The notes under the pieces are model-generated. The model worked only from the letters and a program-made list of their open reading frames with translations, was not told the origin of the DNA and ran no database searches. 64,000 nt of DNA from Methylobacterium sp. E-066 (lineage in GTDB: Bacteria > Pseudomonadota > Alphaproteobacteria > Rhizobiales > Beijerinckiaceae), in assembly GCF_022829635.1 (NCBI RefSeq), contig NZ_JAKSYO010000037.1, positions 1-64,000 of the forward strand, in the 5' to 3' direction. Every line of letters starts with the position of its first letter. Within the stretch, counting starts at the first letter, position 1. Shown piece after piece: positions 42,620 through 52,346 of the stretch. The translations under genes were made by a program, and so were the position numbers.

Positions 42620-44398
42620 CTAACCTACCTTGTGCACCGAGCCTTCCATGTTGCCTTGGAGCAGTTCTCGACCAGCGTAGATGCCGCCCACGACTTCCAG
42701 ATCGAGCCGCTCCGTGTCGCGACGGCGAACCTGCTCCATGATCGCGCTCGCCACTTCAGGCTCGGACCCGACCGTCAGGAGCGCCTGCTTGCCCAGTGCC
42801 AGGGCTGACTCGGCCGTCTCGCGGATCTGGTAGGCTACTCCGGCCTCAATGAGCGCGACCGCATGTTCCCGGTCGCGGGCGCGGGCGAGAACCGGCACCA
42901 GGGGGAACTCGGCCTTCGCGAGTTCGGCGATATGCTTGGCCATCGCGGGGTCGTCGACGCAGATCAGGATCGCCCGCGCAGTCTCGGCGCCCGCCGCGCG
43001 CAGGATGTCGAGCCGGGTGCCGTCGCCGTAATAGACCTTGAAGCCGAAGCCTTCGGCAAGGCGTATGTTCTGGGCGTTCCTGTCGATGATCGATACGGAG
43101 CAGCCCTGCGAGATCAACGGCTGGCTGGCGATCTGCCCGAAGCGGCCGAACCCGACGATCAGGGCGCTCCCGACGAGGTCCTCCGGCGCCTCGACGCCGT
43201 CGGTCGAGGTCGCCGCCTTCGGCACGAGCCGGTCGAAGGCGATCACCATCAAGGGCGTGATCGCCATCGACAGGATGACGGTCGCGGTCAGGACGGCGTT
43301 GGTCGTGCCGTCGATGATGCCCGCGCTTGCGGCCGCTGCGTACAGGACGAAGGCGAATTCGCCGCCCTGGGCCATCAGGGCCGCGCGCTCCAGCGATTCG
43401 GCGTGCGAGGCGCGCAAGAGCCGGGCGACACTGTAGATAAGCAGGGCTTTGACGGCCATGTAGGCAGCCACGCCCATGAGGATCAGGCCCGTATTCGCCG
43501 CGATCATGGTCAGGTCGAGCGACATGCCAACGCCCAGGAAGAATAAGCCGAGCAGGATACCGCGAAACGGCTCGACATCTGCCTCTAGTTGGTGGCGGAA
43601 GCTCGACTCTGAGAGGAGTACGCCGGCCAGGAAGGCGCCCATCGCCATGGAGAGGCCGCCGAGTTGCATCGCGAGCGCCGAGCCGAGCACCACCAGAAGA
43701 GCCGCAGCCGTCATTACCTCCCGCGCCTTAGCGGCAGCGAGGATACGGAACAGCGGGTTGAGCAGCCAGCGACCCGCGGCCACAAGCGCCGCGACCGAGC
43801 TCAGGGCGATGGCGACTGCGACGGCGCGCTCCGTGCCGCTCGACTCGACGCCGCCGGGCGCCAGCAGCGCGACGATGGCGAGCAGGGGAACGATGGCGAG
43901 GTCTTCGAGTAGCAGGATCGCCACGATCCGCTGGCCCTTCGGCGTGGAGAGCGCGCGGCGCTCCTCCAGCAGTTGCATGACGATGGCGGTCGAGGTCAGC
44001 ACGAAGCCGGTGCCGGCCACGAAGGCCACGGTGACTGAGAACCCCAGGCCGATCCCGACCAGGGTGAGGGCGGCGATGCAGGCACCGACCTGAACAAGGC
44101 CGAGCCCGAAGATCGCCCGGCGCATGCCCCAGAGCCGGGAGGGCTCCATCTCCAGCCCGATGATGAAGAGGAACATCACAACGCCGAGTTCGGCGACGTG
44201 TAGGATGGCGTGGGCGTCGTTGAACAGGCCGAGGCCGAAGGGGCCAATGGCCAGCCCCGCCAGAAGATAGCCGAGGACCGAGCCGAGGCCGAGCCGCTTG
44301 AACAGCGGCACGGCGACGACCCCCGCCGCCAGCAGGGCGACGACTTGCACGAGATCGCTTCCCGCGCCGGACGCTTCGACAGCCATGGCGTTGTCCAA
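42620..44398 (-). CDS. CPA2-family cation:proton antiporter with RCK domain (KefB/KefC-like)
   Basis: A 592-residue membrane transporter. Residues 1 to about 390 hold around twelve hydrophobic segments of the Na+/H+ exchanger fold (FIIGLEMEPSRLW, then MAMGAFLAGVLLSESSF). Residues about 410-530 form a TrkA-N/RCK nucleotide-binding domain (ALIVGFGRFGQIASQ, with YYGDGTRLDILRAAG). This is the layout of glutathione-gated K+ efflux systems. No KefF/KefG ancillary subunit gene is adjacent. It probably exports K+ or exchanges cations for protons at the inner membrane. Confidence 0.88.
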   Translation of the reverse strand: MDNAMAVEASGAGSDLVQVVALLAAGVVAVPLFKRLGLGSVLGYLLAGLAIGPFGLGLFNDAHAILHVAELGVVMFLFIIGLEMEPSRLWGMRRAIFGLGLVQVGACIAALTLVGIGLGFSVTVAFVAGTGFVLTSTAIVMQLLEERRALSTPKGQRIVAILLLEDLAIVPLLAIVALLAPGGVESSGTERAVAVAIALSSVAALVAAGRWLLNPLFRILAAAKAREVMTAAALLVVLGSALAMQLGGLSMAMGAFLAGVLLSESSFRHQLEADVEPFRGILLGLFFLGVGMSLDLTMIAANTGLILMGVAAYMAVKALLIYSVARLLRASHAESLERAALMAQGGEFAFVLYAAAASAGIIDGTTNAVLTATVILSMAITPLMVIAFDRLVPKAATSTDGVEAPEDLVGSALIVGFGRFGQIASQPLISQGCSVSIIDRNAQNIRLAEGFGFKVYYGDGTRLDILRAAGAETARAILICVDDPAMAKHIAELAKAEFPLVPVLARARDREHAVALIEAGVAYQIRETAESALALGKQALLTVGSEPEVASAIMEQVRRRDTERLDLEVVGGIYAGRELLQGNMEGSVHKVG

Positions 44399-44490
44399 CC
44401 TCGTGCGTACGGGAGCGCCCGCGATGGGCCGCGGAACCTTGTATGAGCCGCGATCACGCCGCCGTGAACGGGGGCGGCGCTGGCGTCAAC

Positions 44491-45429
44491 TCACGGATAG
44501 CGGACCGGAGGCGGATCCTCGGGCAGTGGGATGAACTCGGCATCGTTCGGCACAGTATCGAACCGGCCCTGGCGCCAATCCTCCTTGGCCTGTGCGATCC
44601 GCTCGGGCCGCGAGGATACGAAATTCCACCATAGGTGACGCGGCCCGTCCATCGGCTCGCCGCCGAGTACCATGAACCGGGCAGTTTCCGTGGCGCGGAT
44701 GCTGATGCGGTCACCGGGGCGGAATACCAACAGTTGCCCGGGCCCAAAGCCGTCGCCGGCGATCTCGATAGCGCCCGAGACCGTGTAGATTGCCCGCTCG
44801 TCGTAGGTCGGATCAAGGGGGAGCACAGCGCCCGCCTCCAGCGCCACGTCGGCGTAGACCATCGGACTTGAGGTCCGCACCGGCGAGCGCGCCCCAAAGG
44901 CCTCGCCCGCGATCAGCCGGACAGTCTTGCCCTCGCCGGTCAGGACCGGTAGCGACGGCGCGTCGTAGTGCTCAAAGGCTGGCGCCGTCTCCTCGTCCTT
45001 TGAACTCAGGGCAACCCAGCTCTGGATCCCGAACAGTTTCGAGCCGGTCTGCCGAAGGGTCGGCGCGGTGCGCTCGGAGTGGGTGATACCGCGTCCGGCG
45101 GTCATCCAGTTCAACTCGCCCGGCCGGATCGGCAGTGCGGTACCGAGGCTGTCGCGATGCATGATCTCGCCGTCGAACAGGTAGGTGACGGTCGAGAGAC
45201 CGATATGCGGGTGGGGCCGCACGTCCATCCCGGTGCCGAGCAGGAACTCGGAAGGGCCCATCTGGTCGAAGAAGATAAACGGCCCGACCATCCGACACTC
45301 GGTCGAGGGCAGTGCGCGGCGCACTGCGAAGGAGCCGAGGTCCCGCGAGCGCGGGACGATCAGGGTCTGGATCGCGTCGCAGCTGAAATGGTCGCCCGGA
45401 ACCGGATCATCCGCACTGTGCCAGCTCAT
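44491..45429 (-). CDS. Pirin family protein
   Basis: A 312-residue bicupin. The N-terminal cupin carries the pirin metal site in [19 protein letters not shown] and later HSERT. The C-terminal cupin domain includes [18 protein letters not shown]. Bacterial pirins can have quercetin-dioxygenase-like activity or regulate metabolic enzymes; a precise role is not given. ATG at 45429 has aggag about nine bases upstream; the frame extends further without pirin features. Confidence 0.86.
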   Translation of the reverse strand: MSWHSADDPVPGDHFSCDAIQTLIVPRSRDLGSFAVRRALPSTECRMVGPFIFFDQMGPSEFLLGTGMDVRPHPHIGLSTVTYLFDGEIMHRDSLGTALPIRPGELNWMTAGRGITHSERTAPTLRQTGSKLFGIQSWVALSSKDEETAPAFEHYDAPSLPVLTGEGKTVRLIAGEAFGARSPVRTSSPMVYADVALEAGAVLPLDPTYDERAIYTVSGAIEIAGDGFGPGQLLVFRPGDRISIRATETARFMVLGGEPMDGPRHLWWNFVSSRPERIAQAKEDWRQGRFDTVPNDAEFIPLPEDPPPVRYP

Positions 45430-46110
45430 CACTCTCTCTCCTGTTTTGGCCAAGCCCGACCGGGTGAGACGGGATGCGCCCTGACGACGCGTCGCCGGAA
45501 GCACATTGCGTGATCCTGTCAGCGTCGAATATGGAAACCGGCGAAACGCAACGTTTCCATTTCTGAGCGCAGACCCTTGGCCTTGGGTGGTCGTCAAGCC
45601 GTTATCGGCTGAGTCATTCGCCGGCTGCTCGTGCGGCGTCACGGATCAGGCACTGTGGTATGATCTCGCGTGTGAGGATCTCACGCCAGTAGCGATCCTC
45701 AACTGCCTGCAAGACCTAGACTGCAGGTGCGAGCCTCCACGAGGTCTGCTTGCGGGCTACCGTCGAGCAGTGCTGTACGGCAGCTAATGGGCGCATTGCG
45801 GATCTTCCGCTTGCGGTAGGCGGTCATCTTCCGCACCTGACCCAGCGCAGGCCCTCGCAACATCCGCTTGAGGGCGGTCTGATCAGCGGCGTGAGCTACT
45901 GACGGTGGCCGGTAGCGGGCGCATACCACACTGATCCGGGACGCTCGGAGCAAACTCTACGGTTGCCCTCAACTAATGCGCCGGGCGCTTCGCGGGCCGT
46001 TCTTCCGCAGCAATCGGGAGGCACTGTATCAGCGATTGCAAAGACATGGCGCGCGCCCTCTCGCGTTGGTCCGGCGGTTGCTATGCTGGTGCGTCTCGTT
46101 GGGGGCCAAA
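45430..46110. other. 681-bp gap without a supported gene
   Basis: Short reading frames exist on both strands but none has a recognisable domain, signal peptide or convincing start. One basic stretch on the minus strand near 45790-45900 (ALKRMLRGPALGQVRKMTAY) is noted without assignment. The promoters of the divergent pirin and binding-protein genes must lie here. Confidence 0.4.
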
Positions 46111-47682
46111 ATGAAGCGACGCACATTCCTCGCCGCAGGTGCCTCGACACTGGCAGCGCCAATCGTCGGCCGAGCGCAAGACGCCCGGGTGCTGCGCATG
46201 GTGCCCCAGGCGAACGTGACGTCCATTGACCCGATCTGGACGACCGCGATCGTGACGCGCAATCACGCCTATATCGTCTATGACACCCTGTTCGGCCTCG
46301 ATGCCGACCTGCAGCCCCAGCCCCAGATGGCGGCCGGCTACCGGGTCGAGCAGGATGGGCGGAAAGTGACGATCGCCCTCCGCGAGGGGCTGCGCTTTCA
46401 TGACGGGACCCCCGTCCTCGCGCGCGATTGCGTCGCCAGCATCAGGCGCTGGGCCGCGCGGAACGGGTTTGGCCAGACGTTGATGGCCGCGACCGACGAG
46501 ATCGTGCACGACGGTGATGTGAACATCGTCTTCCGTTTGAACGCGCCTTTCCCGCTGCTGCCGAACGCACTGGCGAGCGTCAGCCAACCCGCCTTCATTA
46601 TGCCGGAGCGGATCGCGCAGACTGATCCGTTCAAGCAGATCACGGATGCCACCGGCTCCGGGCCGTTCCGCTGGAAGGCGGACGAGTTCAACTCGGGCAG
46701 CTTGATGGTTTACGAGCGGCACGCGGGATATGCGCCCGCTCCCGGTGCCCCGAGCCTGACCGCCGGCGGCAAAGTCGCCCATTTTGACAGGGTCGAGTGG
46801 CAGATCATCGCCGACGGCGCCACTGCGGCGGCTGCGCTGCAGAACGGCGAGATCGACTGGTACGAGCAGCCACCGCCGGAACTCCAGCAGCTCCTCGCCC
46901 GCAATCGTAATATCGTCGTGGAAGGGCTCGACCGCTTCACTAATCCAGCCATCCTGCGCATGAATCACCTGCAGCCACCGTTCGACGATGTCGAGGTGCG
47001 CCGGGCGGTGCTGCCGGCCATCATTCAGAGCGACTTCATGGCAGCCGTGGCCGGTGATGATCCCGCCAACTATGACGACCGGTGCGGGATCTTCACGCCG
47101 GGAACTCCTATGGCGACGGATGCCGGCATGGAGGTGCTCACGGCCCCGCGAAGCATCGAGAAGGCGCGGGCGGCGCTGAAAGCCGCGGGCTATAACGGCG
47201 CAAAGGTTCGGCTGATCGGTCCGACCGATATCCTGGCGCCCTCGGCGATCACCCAGGTCGCGGCCGATCTGCTGCCCCGTATCGGCTTCAATGTAGATCT
47301 GGCCCTGAGCGACTGGGGTACGGTCATCCAACGCCGCGTCTCACGCGAGCCCGTTCATAAGGGCGGCTGGTCCGTGCTGTTGACCACGTTCTCGTCGTTC
47401 GACAATGCTGATCCGGCGGCGCTTCAACCGCTCAGAGCCAACGGCGCGGGTGCCTGGTTCGGCTGGCCGTCGATTCCGAAGCTGGAGGAACTCCGCGCCG
47501 CCTGGTTCACCGCTCCGGATGTGCTTGTGCGCAAGGCGCTCTGCGCGGAGATGCAGCGGGTCGCGCTCGACCAAGTGGCCTACGTACCAGTCGGCTCCTA
47601 TCGATCCATGACCTCTTTCCGGCGCAATCTGACGGGCCGGGTCCTCGGATTTCCCATCCTCTGGAACATCAGAAAGACCTGA
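46111..47682 (+). CDS. Peptide/nickel-type ABC substrate-binding protein (orphan, paralogue 2)
   Basis: A 523-residue SBP_bac_5 protein with a leader MKRRTFLAAGASTLAAP. It parallels the 27995-29566 protein from end to end, for example IDPIWTTAIVTRNHAYIVYD against IDPIWTTATVTRNHGYLVFD, and has exactly the same length. No transporter subunits lie beside it. The next gene on the strand encodes an SMP-30 lactonase. Ligand and partner permease are unknown. The ATG start at 46111 is chosen from the signal sequence; the frame begins earlier at 45976. Confidence 0.86.
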   Translation: MKRRTFLAAGASTLAAPIVGRAQDARVLRMVPQANVTSIDPIWTTAIVTRNHAYIVYDTLFGLDADLQPQPQMAAGYRVEQDGRKVTIALREGLRFHDGTPVLARDCVASIRRWAARNGFGQTLMAATDEIVHDGDVNIVFRLNAPFPLLPNALASVSQPAFIMPERIAQTDPFKQITDATGSGPFRWKADEFNSGSLMVYERHAGYAPAPGAPSLTAGGKVAHFDRVEWQIIADGATAAAALQNGEIDWYEQPPPELQQLLARNRNIVVEGLDRFTNPAILRMNHLQPPFDDVEVRRAVLPAIIQSDFMAAVAGDDPANYDDRCGIFTPGTPMATDAGMEVLTAPRSIEKARAALKAAGYNGAKVRLIGPTDILAPSAITQVAADLLPRIGFNVDLALSDWGTVIQRRVSREPVHKGGWSVLLTTFSSFDNADPAALQPLRANGAGAWFGWPSIPKLEELRAAWFTAPDVLVRKALCAEMQRVALDQVAYVPVGSYRSMTSFRRNLTGRVLGFPILWNIRKT

Positions 47683-47923
47683 GCGAAACGTCCGGTCACC
47701 GAAGGCCGCCGGAGGTTTTTGGTGGGATCAGCCGGGCCGGTTCTCGCCGGGTCTGCGTATCTTTCCGCCGGCCATGGTGTCTCTCTCACGAGCGCACCGC
47801 CTCCCCGTTCCACGTCCGGATCCAGCACCATCCCCTCATCCATCAGAAAACCACGAGACAGAGTGCCCGGCTTCCATACAATCCTCCGGTCGGGCACGAA
47901 GACCGGACCGGAGGAGACGAGTG

Positions 47924-48943
47924 ATGAATCGACGTGATGTCCTCGCGGGTGCCGCCGCCTTGACGGCGACCACGGTCGCGGCCCAGGCCGACCGGCTGCC
48001 CCTCGGCGACCTGCTGGGTACTCGCTATCCCGATCCGCGGGTCGAGGCTCTCGACAAGCGCTTCCGCTACAAGGTCGGCAACGCCGCAATCGAGCGCATC
48101 GCCACTGGCTTCCGCTGGGCGGAAGGCCCAGTCTATTTTAGGGACGGCAGATACTTGTTGTTGAGCGACATCCCCAACAACCGGATCATGCGCTGGCTCG
48201 AGAACGGCCACGTCAGCGTCTATCGGGCGAACTCGAACTACTCGAACGGCAACACCCGCGACCGCCAGGGCCGACTGATCACCTGCGAGCACGATACCCG
48301 CCGGGTGACCCGCACCGAGCCGGACGGGAAGATCACGGTCTTGATCGACACGTTCGACGGCAAACCGCTCAACGCTCCCAACGACGTGGTGGTGGCCTCC
48401 AACAACGCGATCTGGTTCACCGATCCGGGCTATGGCATCGACGGGTTCTACGAGGGTCACAAGGACAAGGCGGAACTGCCGACCCGGGTCTACCGGCTCG
48501 ATCCCTCGACCGGGCAGGCCAAGGTCACGGCTGAGGGCATCGATCGGCCCAACGGCCTCGCCTTTTCGCCCGACGAGAAGATCCTCTACGTCGTTGATTC
48601 AGGCATCACCCATGGTGGGCGGGCCAATATCCGCGCTTTCACGGTCGAGGGCGACCGGCTCATCGGCGACCGCGTCTTCGCCGAAGGCTTCGCGCCGGGC
48701 TTCACAGACGGAGTCCGCACCGATGTCGACGGCAATGTCTGGTGCTCGATGGGCTGGGCCGACCCGAAGGAGGACGGAGTGCGCTGCTACATGCCGTCGG
48801 GCGACCTGATTGGCAAGATCAACCTGCCCGAGACCTGCGCCAATCTCTGCTTCGGGGGTCCGAAGAAGAACCGGCTGTTCATGGCGGCGAGCACCTCGAT
48901 CTACGCGGTCTATGTCGACACGCAGGGAGCAATGGTGCCGTAG
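47924..48943 (+). CDS. SMP-30/gluconolactonase family protein, exported
   Basis: A 339-residue beta-propeller hydrolase with a twin-arginine-like leader (MNRRDVLAGAAALTA). Calcium/zinc ligands typical of SMP-30 lactonases are visible: E in WAEGPVYF, N in NAPNDVVV, N in DRPNGLAFSP and D in YVVDSGITH. It should hydrolyse a sugar or other lactone in the periplasm. The start ATG 47924 has ggaggag eight bases upstream; earlier in-frame sequence has no family character. It is 241 bp downstream of the binding protein and may be cotranscribed. Confidence 0.87.
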   Translation: MNRRDVLAGAAALTATTVAAQADRLPLGDLLGTRYPDPRVEALDKRFRYKVGNAAIERIATGFRWAEGPVYFRDGRYLLLSDIPNNRIMRWLENGHVSVYRANSNYSNGNTRDRQGRLITCEHDTRRVTRTEPDGKITVLIDTFDGKPLNAPNDVVVASNNAIWFTDPGYGIDGFYEGHKDKAELPTRVYRLDPSTGQAKVTAEGIDRPNGLAFSPDEKILYVVDSGITHGGRANIRAFTVEGDRLIGDRVFAEGFAPGFTDGVRTDVDGNVWCSMGWADPKEDGVRCYMPSGDLIGKINLPETCANLCFGGPKKNRLFMAASTSIYAVYVDTQGAMVP

Positions 48944-49114
48944 GGTACCTCGGCCGCCCCACAACGACTGCCACGCGTGAGCCCTCAACCCTTGCGCGGA
49001 GAGGCTCGGTCGCCTGTGGGCATGACGACAGCGTCTAATTCGACGAGTTTTCGCTCGGAAGTGGACAGGCGGGTTCCACCCATCTGAGACATTCATGCGA
49101 GCGATGCGACGCGG

Positions 49115-49234
49115 GTGATGCTGGCCGAAAGCGGCGCGTCCGCTTCGAAGAAGGGCCCGCTGAAACGCGGACGGGCTAAGACCGGCCCAACCCGGCTGTT
49201 CCGCAATGTTTACGTCGGCCCCGAAAGCGGTCAT
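49115..49234. repeat. Dispersed intergenic repeat, copy 9 (best-preserved right block)
   Basis: ctggccgaaagc (49121-49132), gtccgcttcgaag, gctgaaacgcggacgggct, ccggcccaacccggctgttc (49182-49201) and cccgaaagcggtcat (49220-49234) occur in order. The last word coincides with the exact point where M55 peptidase homology stops. The region 48944-49114 holds nothing recognisable. Confidence 0.65.
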
Positions 49235-49334
49235 CAGCAGCCGCGCGCTCGCATTCGGGTTTGCCCGGCGTCGTCTAGACGCCGTGATAGATCCCGGCGA
49301 CGCTCTCGATATCCGTCGAGATCAGGACGCGCAT
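49224..49334 (-). pseudogene. 5' remnant of an M55 (DppA-type) D-aminopeptidase gene
   Basis: Starting at ATG 49334, three bases beyond the P1 peptidase stop, the frame reads MRVLISTDIESVAGIYHGV, TAG (49275-49277), then TTPGKPECERARLLMT. This is the N-terminus of M55 peptidases (MKVLISxDIEGVAG, then YERARRLMT). Homology ends at the methionine codon 49232-49234, which is also the end of repeat copy 9; the remaining 200-plus residues are missing. An in-frame stop is also present. The gene was evidently the last member of the peptidase operon. Confidence 0.72.
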
Positions 49335-49337
49335 CGC

Positions 49338-50414
49338 TTAGGCCCCGAGGATATCGGCCCAGCCGGGCAGGAGATCGGTCAGGGCGTCCCGCCGGTGGCC
49401 GTCGCGGCCCGTGACCGCCTCGGCTCGCCAGAGGGCGTGGATGATCGCCTGCTCGATCCCGTCCGCGGCGGCCTCGAACAGCGGGTCGAGCGCCGCGTCG
49501 TGCAGTAGGGCGGGCGTCGGCATCGGGCGCGCGGGATCGTGCGGCACGGTGTAGGCGGTCGAGAAAGCGAGCGCGATGTCGCCGCTGCCGTGGCCGAACA
49601 CCGAGCCGGTCCGGGCGAGACCCGCCCCGGCCCGCAGGGCGAGGCGGCGGAGCTGGCGCGCGTCGAGGGGCGCATCGGTGGCGACGATCATGATGATCGA
49701 CCCCTTCTCCGGGGCCTCCGCGGCCGGTTCCGGTTCGCCCGCGACTGCCCGGAGGTGGGCGGCGAGCGGCGTGCCGCAGACCCGGATCTGGGATGGCTTG
49801 CCGAAATTCGAGAGGACGAGGGTTCCCAGTGTGAAGCGGCCGCGCGTGCGCGTGCGGACCCGCCGGGAGGCGGTACCGATGCCGCCTTTGAGGCCGAAGC
49901 TCGACATCCCGCGCCCGGCCCCTACCGATCCTTCTGCGACGTCGGCGCCGGCCGCGCCGAGGGCGTCGCGATAGTGGGACGCCTCCACCGCCATGCGCTG
50001 GATGTCGTTGAGGTAGCCGTCGTTGCACTCGAACACGAGCGGGTTGAGCGTCGGCAGCGCGCGCCCGATCTCCGGATTGTCGGCGATCGCCGCGCGGATC
50101 TGGGCCGCGGCCACCGCCGGCACGGAGAAGGTGTTGGTCAAGGCAATTGGCGTCTCGAGCACGCCGAGTTCCTCGACCTGCATGAGGCCGACGGATTTGC
50201 CGAACCCGTTCAGCACGACCCCGGCCGCAGGAACACGGTCCCGGTAGGGATCGCCGCCGTGCGGCCGCACGACCGTCACCCCGGTCTGCACGTCACCTTC
50301 GGCCAGCGTGCAATGGCCGACCGTCACGCCCGGGACGTCGGTGATGGCGTCGCCCGCGCCCCGCGGCAGGCGGCCGACGCGGGGCGCGGGGCGCGGAGGG
50401 GCGATGTCCGTCAC
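49338..50414 (-). CDS. P1 family peptidase (DmpA/L-aminopeptidase-D-esterase type)
   Basis: A 358-residue self-processing N-terminal-nucleophile hydrolase. It begins [14 protein letters not shown], has the family [16 protein letters not shown] motif, and the processing/nucleophile serine sits in [13 protein letters not shown], where DmpA-type enzymes are cut before that serine. Members release N-terminal D- or L-residues, or beta-amino acids, from short peptides and amides. GTG at 50414 overlaps the stop of the upstream permease (GTGA), so it is translated with the importer. Confidence 0.88.
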   Translation of the reverse strand: MTDIAPPRPAPRVGRLPRGAGDAITDVPGVTVGHCTLAEGDVQTGVTVVRPHGGDPYRDRVPAAGVVLNGFGKSVGLMQVEELGVLETPIALTNTFSVPAVAAAQIRAAIADNPEIGRALPTLNPLVFECNDGYLNDIQRMAVEASHYRDALGAAGADVAEGSVGAGRGMSSFGLKGGIGTASRRVRTRTRGRFTLGTLVLSNFGKPSQIRVCGTPLAAHLRAVAGEPEPAAEAPEKGSIIMIVATDAPLDARQLRRLALRAGAGLARTGSVFGHGSGDIALAFSTAYTVPHDPARPMPTPALLHDAALDPLFEAAADGIEQAIIHALWRAEAVTGRDGHRRDALTDLLPGWADILGA

Positions 50415-51313
50415 AGGCGATCGATCTTCGGGTCGAGGGCGTCCCGGAGGCCGTCCCCGAGGAGGTTGAAGGCCAGCACCGTGAAGAAGATCGCGAGGCT
50501 CGGGAACAGCGCGACGTGCGGCGCCGAGACCATGTCGGCGCGGGCCTCGTTCAGCATGGCGCCCCATTCGGGCGTCGGTGGCTGCGCGCCCATGCCGAGG
50601 AAGGACAAGCTCGCGGCCGTGATGATCGAGGTACCCAGCCGCATGGTGAAGTAGACCACGATGCCTGAGATCGTGCCCGGCAGGATGTGGCGCAGGATGA
50701 TCGTCCGGTCGGGAGCGCCGATGCTCCGTGCGGCCTCGATGTAGGTGCTGTTCTTCAGGACCAGGGTCGTGCCGCGCACGAGGCGCGCGAAGGCCGGGAC
50801 GCTAAAGACCGACACCGCCACGACGACGTTGACGAGCCCGGAGCCCAGGATGGCGACGACGCCGAGCGCCAGCAGGATGCCCGGAAAGGCGAACAGCACG
50901 TCGGACATGCGCATGACGATCCGGTCCCACCAGCCGCCGTAATAGCCCGCCAGGAGACCGAGTACGGTCCCGACGAGGCCGCCGACGGCGACCGAGAGGA
51001 AGCCGGTCGCAAGGGAGATCCGCGCGCCCTCGACGATGCGGCTCAGGATGTCGCGTCCGAGGGGATCGACACCGAGCCAGTGCGCGAGCGAGGGACCCTC
51101 GTTGATCCGGTCGTAGTCGAAGTCGTTGACCGGGTCGTAGGGCACGATCCACGGGGCCAGCACGGCCATCACGACCAGCAGGCCGATGAAGCACAGGGCG
51201 ACGACGGCGACACGCTGGCGCCGGAACTTGCGCCAGAATTCCGACCACGGCGTCCGGATGCCGGTGGGGACGGGCGCGACGGTGGGGGCGGCGGGGACGA
51301 GGATGTCGGTCAC
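50411..51313 (-). CDS. Dipeptide-type ABC importer permease, DppC/GsiD-like
   Basis: A 300-residue inner-membrane permease. It has the N-terminal OppC_N segment ([20 protein letters not shown]) and the EAA loop [20 protein letters not shown] that docks to the ATPase. Five to six TM helices are predicted. GTG at 51313 is eight bases after the DppB-like stop. It overlaps the P1 peptidase by GTGA. Confidence 0.9.
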   Translation of the reverse strand: MTDILVPAAPTVAPVPTGIRTPWSEFWRKFRRQRVAVVALCFIGLLVVMAVLAPWIVPYDPVNDFDYDRINEGPSLAHWLGVDPLGRDILSRIVEGARISLATGFLSVAVGGLVGTVLGLLAGYYGGWWDRIVMRMSDVLFAFPGILLALGVVAILGSGLVNVVVAVSVFSVPAFARLVRGTTLVLKNSTYIEAARSIGAPDRTIILRHILPGTISGIVVYFTMRLGTSIITAASLSFLGMGAQPPTPEWGAMLNEARADMVSAPHVALFPSLAIFFTVLAFNLLGDGLRDALDPKIDRL

Positions 51314-51320
51314 GGCCGGC

Positions 51321-52241
51321 TCACCTGTAGCGGATGGTCGGGTTGATGAGGCCGTAGAGCACGTCCACGACCAAGTTGATCAGGATGAACTCCAGCGAGA
51401 ACAGCAGGACCAGGGCCTGGATCACAGGGTAGTCGCGCTGGTTCACGGCATCGACGAGCAGGCGGCCCATGCCGGGCCAATTGAACACCGCCTCCACGAC
51501 GATCGAGCCGCCGAGCAGGAAGCCGAACTGCAGGCCCATCATGGTCACGACCGGGATCAGGGCGTTGCGCAGGCAGTGCTTGGCGATGACGACGCGCTCC
51601 TTAAGGCCCTTGGCACGCGCAGTGCGCACGAAATCCTCGCCGATGACCTCGACGAAGGCGGCACGCGTGAAGCGGGCCATCACGGCGGCCACGGCCGCGC
51701 CCAGCGTCAGCGACGGCAGCACGTAGTGCCGCCACGTGTCGGCACCGACGGTGGGCAGCCAGCCGAGTTCCACCGAGAAGATTTGCATCATGAGGATGCC
51801 GAGCGCGAAGGCGGGGAACGAGATGCCGGACACGGCGAGCGTCATCCCGACCCGGTCGGGCCATTCGTTGCGGTAGACCGCCGAGACGATGCCGATGATC
51901 AGCCCGAAGGCGACCGCCCAGGCCATGCTGGTGAGGGTGAGTAGGAGGGTTGGCAGGAAGCGCTCGCCGATCTCGATCGAGACCGGGCGGCGGGTGCGGA
52001 TCGAGACGCCGAGATCGCCGCGGGCGAGATTGGCGAAGTAGCGCACGAACTGTTCCGGCAGGGGCCGGTCGAGGCCGAGCTCTGTGCGCACCAGGGCCAC
52101 CGTCTGGGCGTCCGCATCCTGCCCGGCCGCCAGCCGGGCCGGATCACCGGGCAGCAGGTGGACGAACAGGAAGACCAGCACCGAGACGATCAGCAGCGTC
52201 GGCAGCAGCCCGAGGAGTCGCTTGAGCAGGAAAATCAGCAT
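51321..52241 (-). CDS. Dipeptide-type ABC importer permease, DppB/GsiC-like
   Basis: A 306-residue permease. It has the N-terminal [20 protein letters not shown] helix, the periplasmic [11 protein letters not shown] segment typical of DppB/OppB, and the cytoplasmic EAA-like loop [20 protein letters not shown]. It ends with the family [10 protein letters not shown]. It pairs with the adjacent DppC-like subunit. Confidence 0.9.
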   Translation of the reverse strand: MLIFLLKRLLGLLPTLLIVSVLVFLFVHLLPGDPARLAAGQDADAQTVALVRTELGLDRPLPEQFVRYFANLARGDLGVSIRTRRPVSIEIGERFLPTLLLTLTSMAWAVAFGLIIGIVSAVYRNEWPDRVGMTLAVSGISFPAFALGILMMQIFSVELGWLPTVGADTWRHYVLPSLTLGAAVAAVMARFTRAAFVEVIGEDFVRTARAKGLKERVVIAKHCLRNALIPVVTMMGLQFGFLLGGSIVVEAVFNWPGMGRLLVDAVNQRDYPVIQALVLLFSLEFILINLVVDVLYGLINPTIRYR

Positions 52242-52346
52242 AGGTTCGCGCCCGGGATCCGGGGTTTCCGTGAAGCGATCGCGCGGGCCCGCCGCGCCGG
52301 GCCGGCTAACGATCGGGCCAGCCGGCGCAGGGTCCGCGATTGGCGG

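Noticed and set aside
45506..45787. Short plus-strand frame of 93 codons between pirin and the receptor gene
   Set aside because: It has no domain, no convincing ribosome site and no signal peptide; likely chance.
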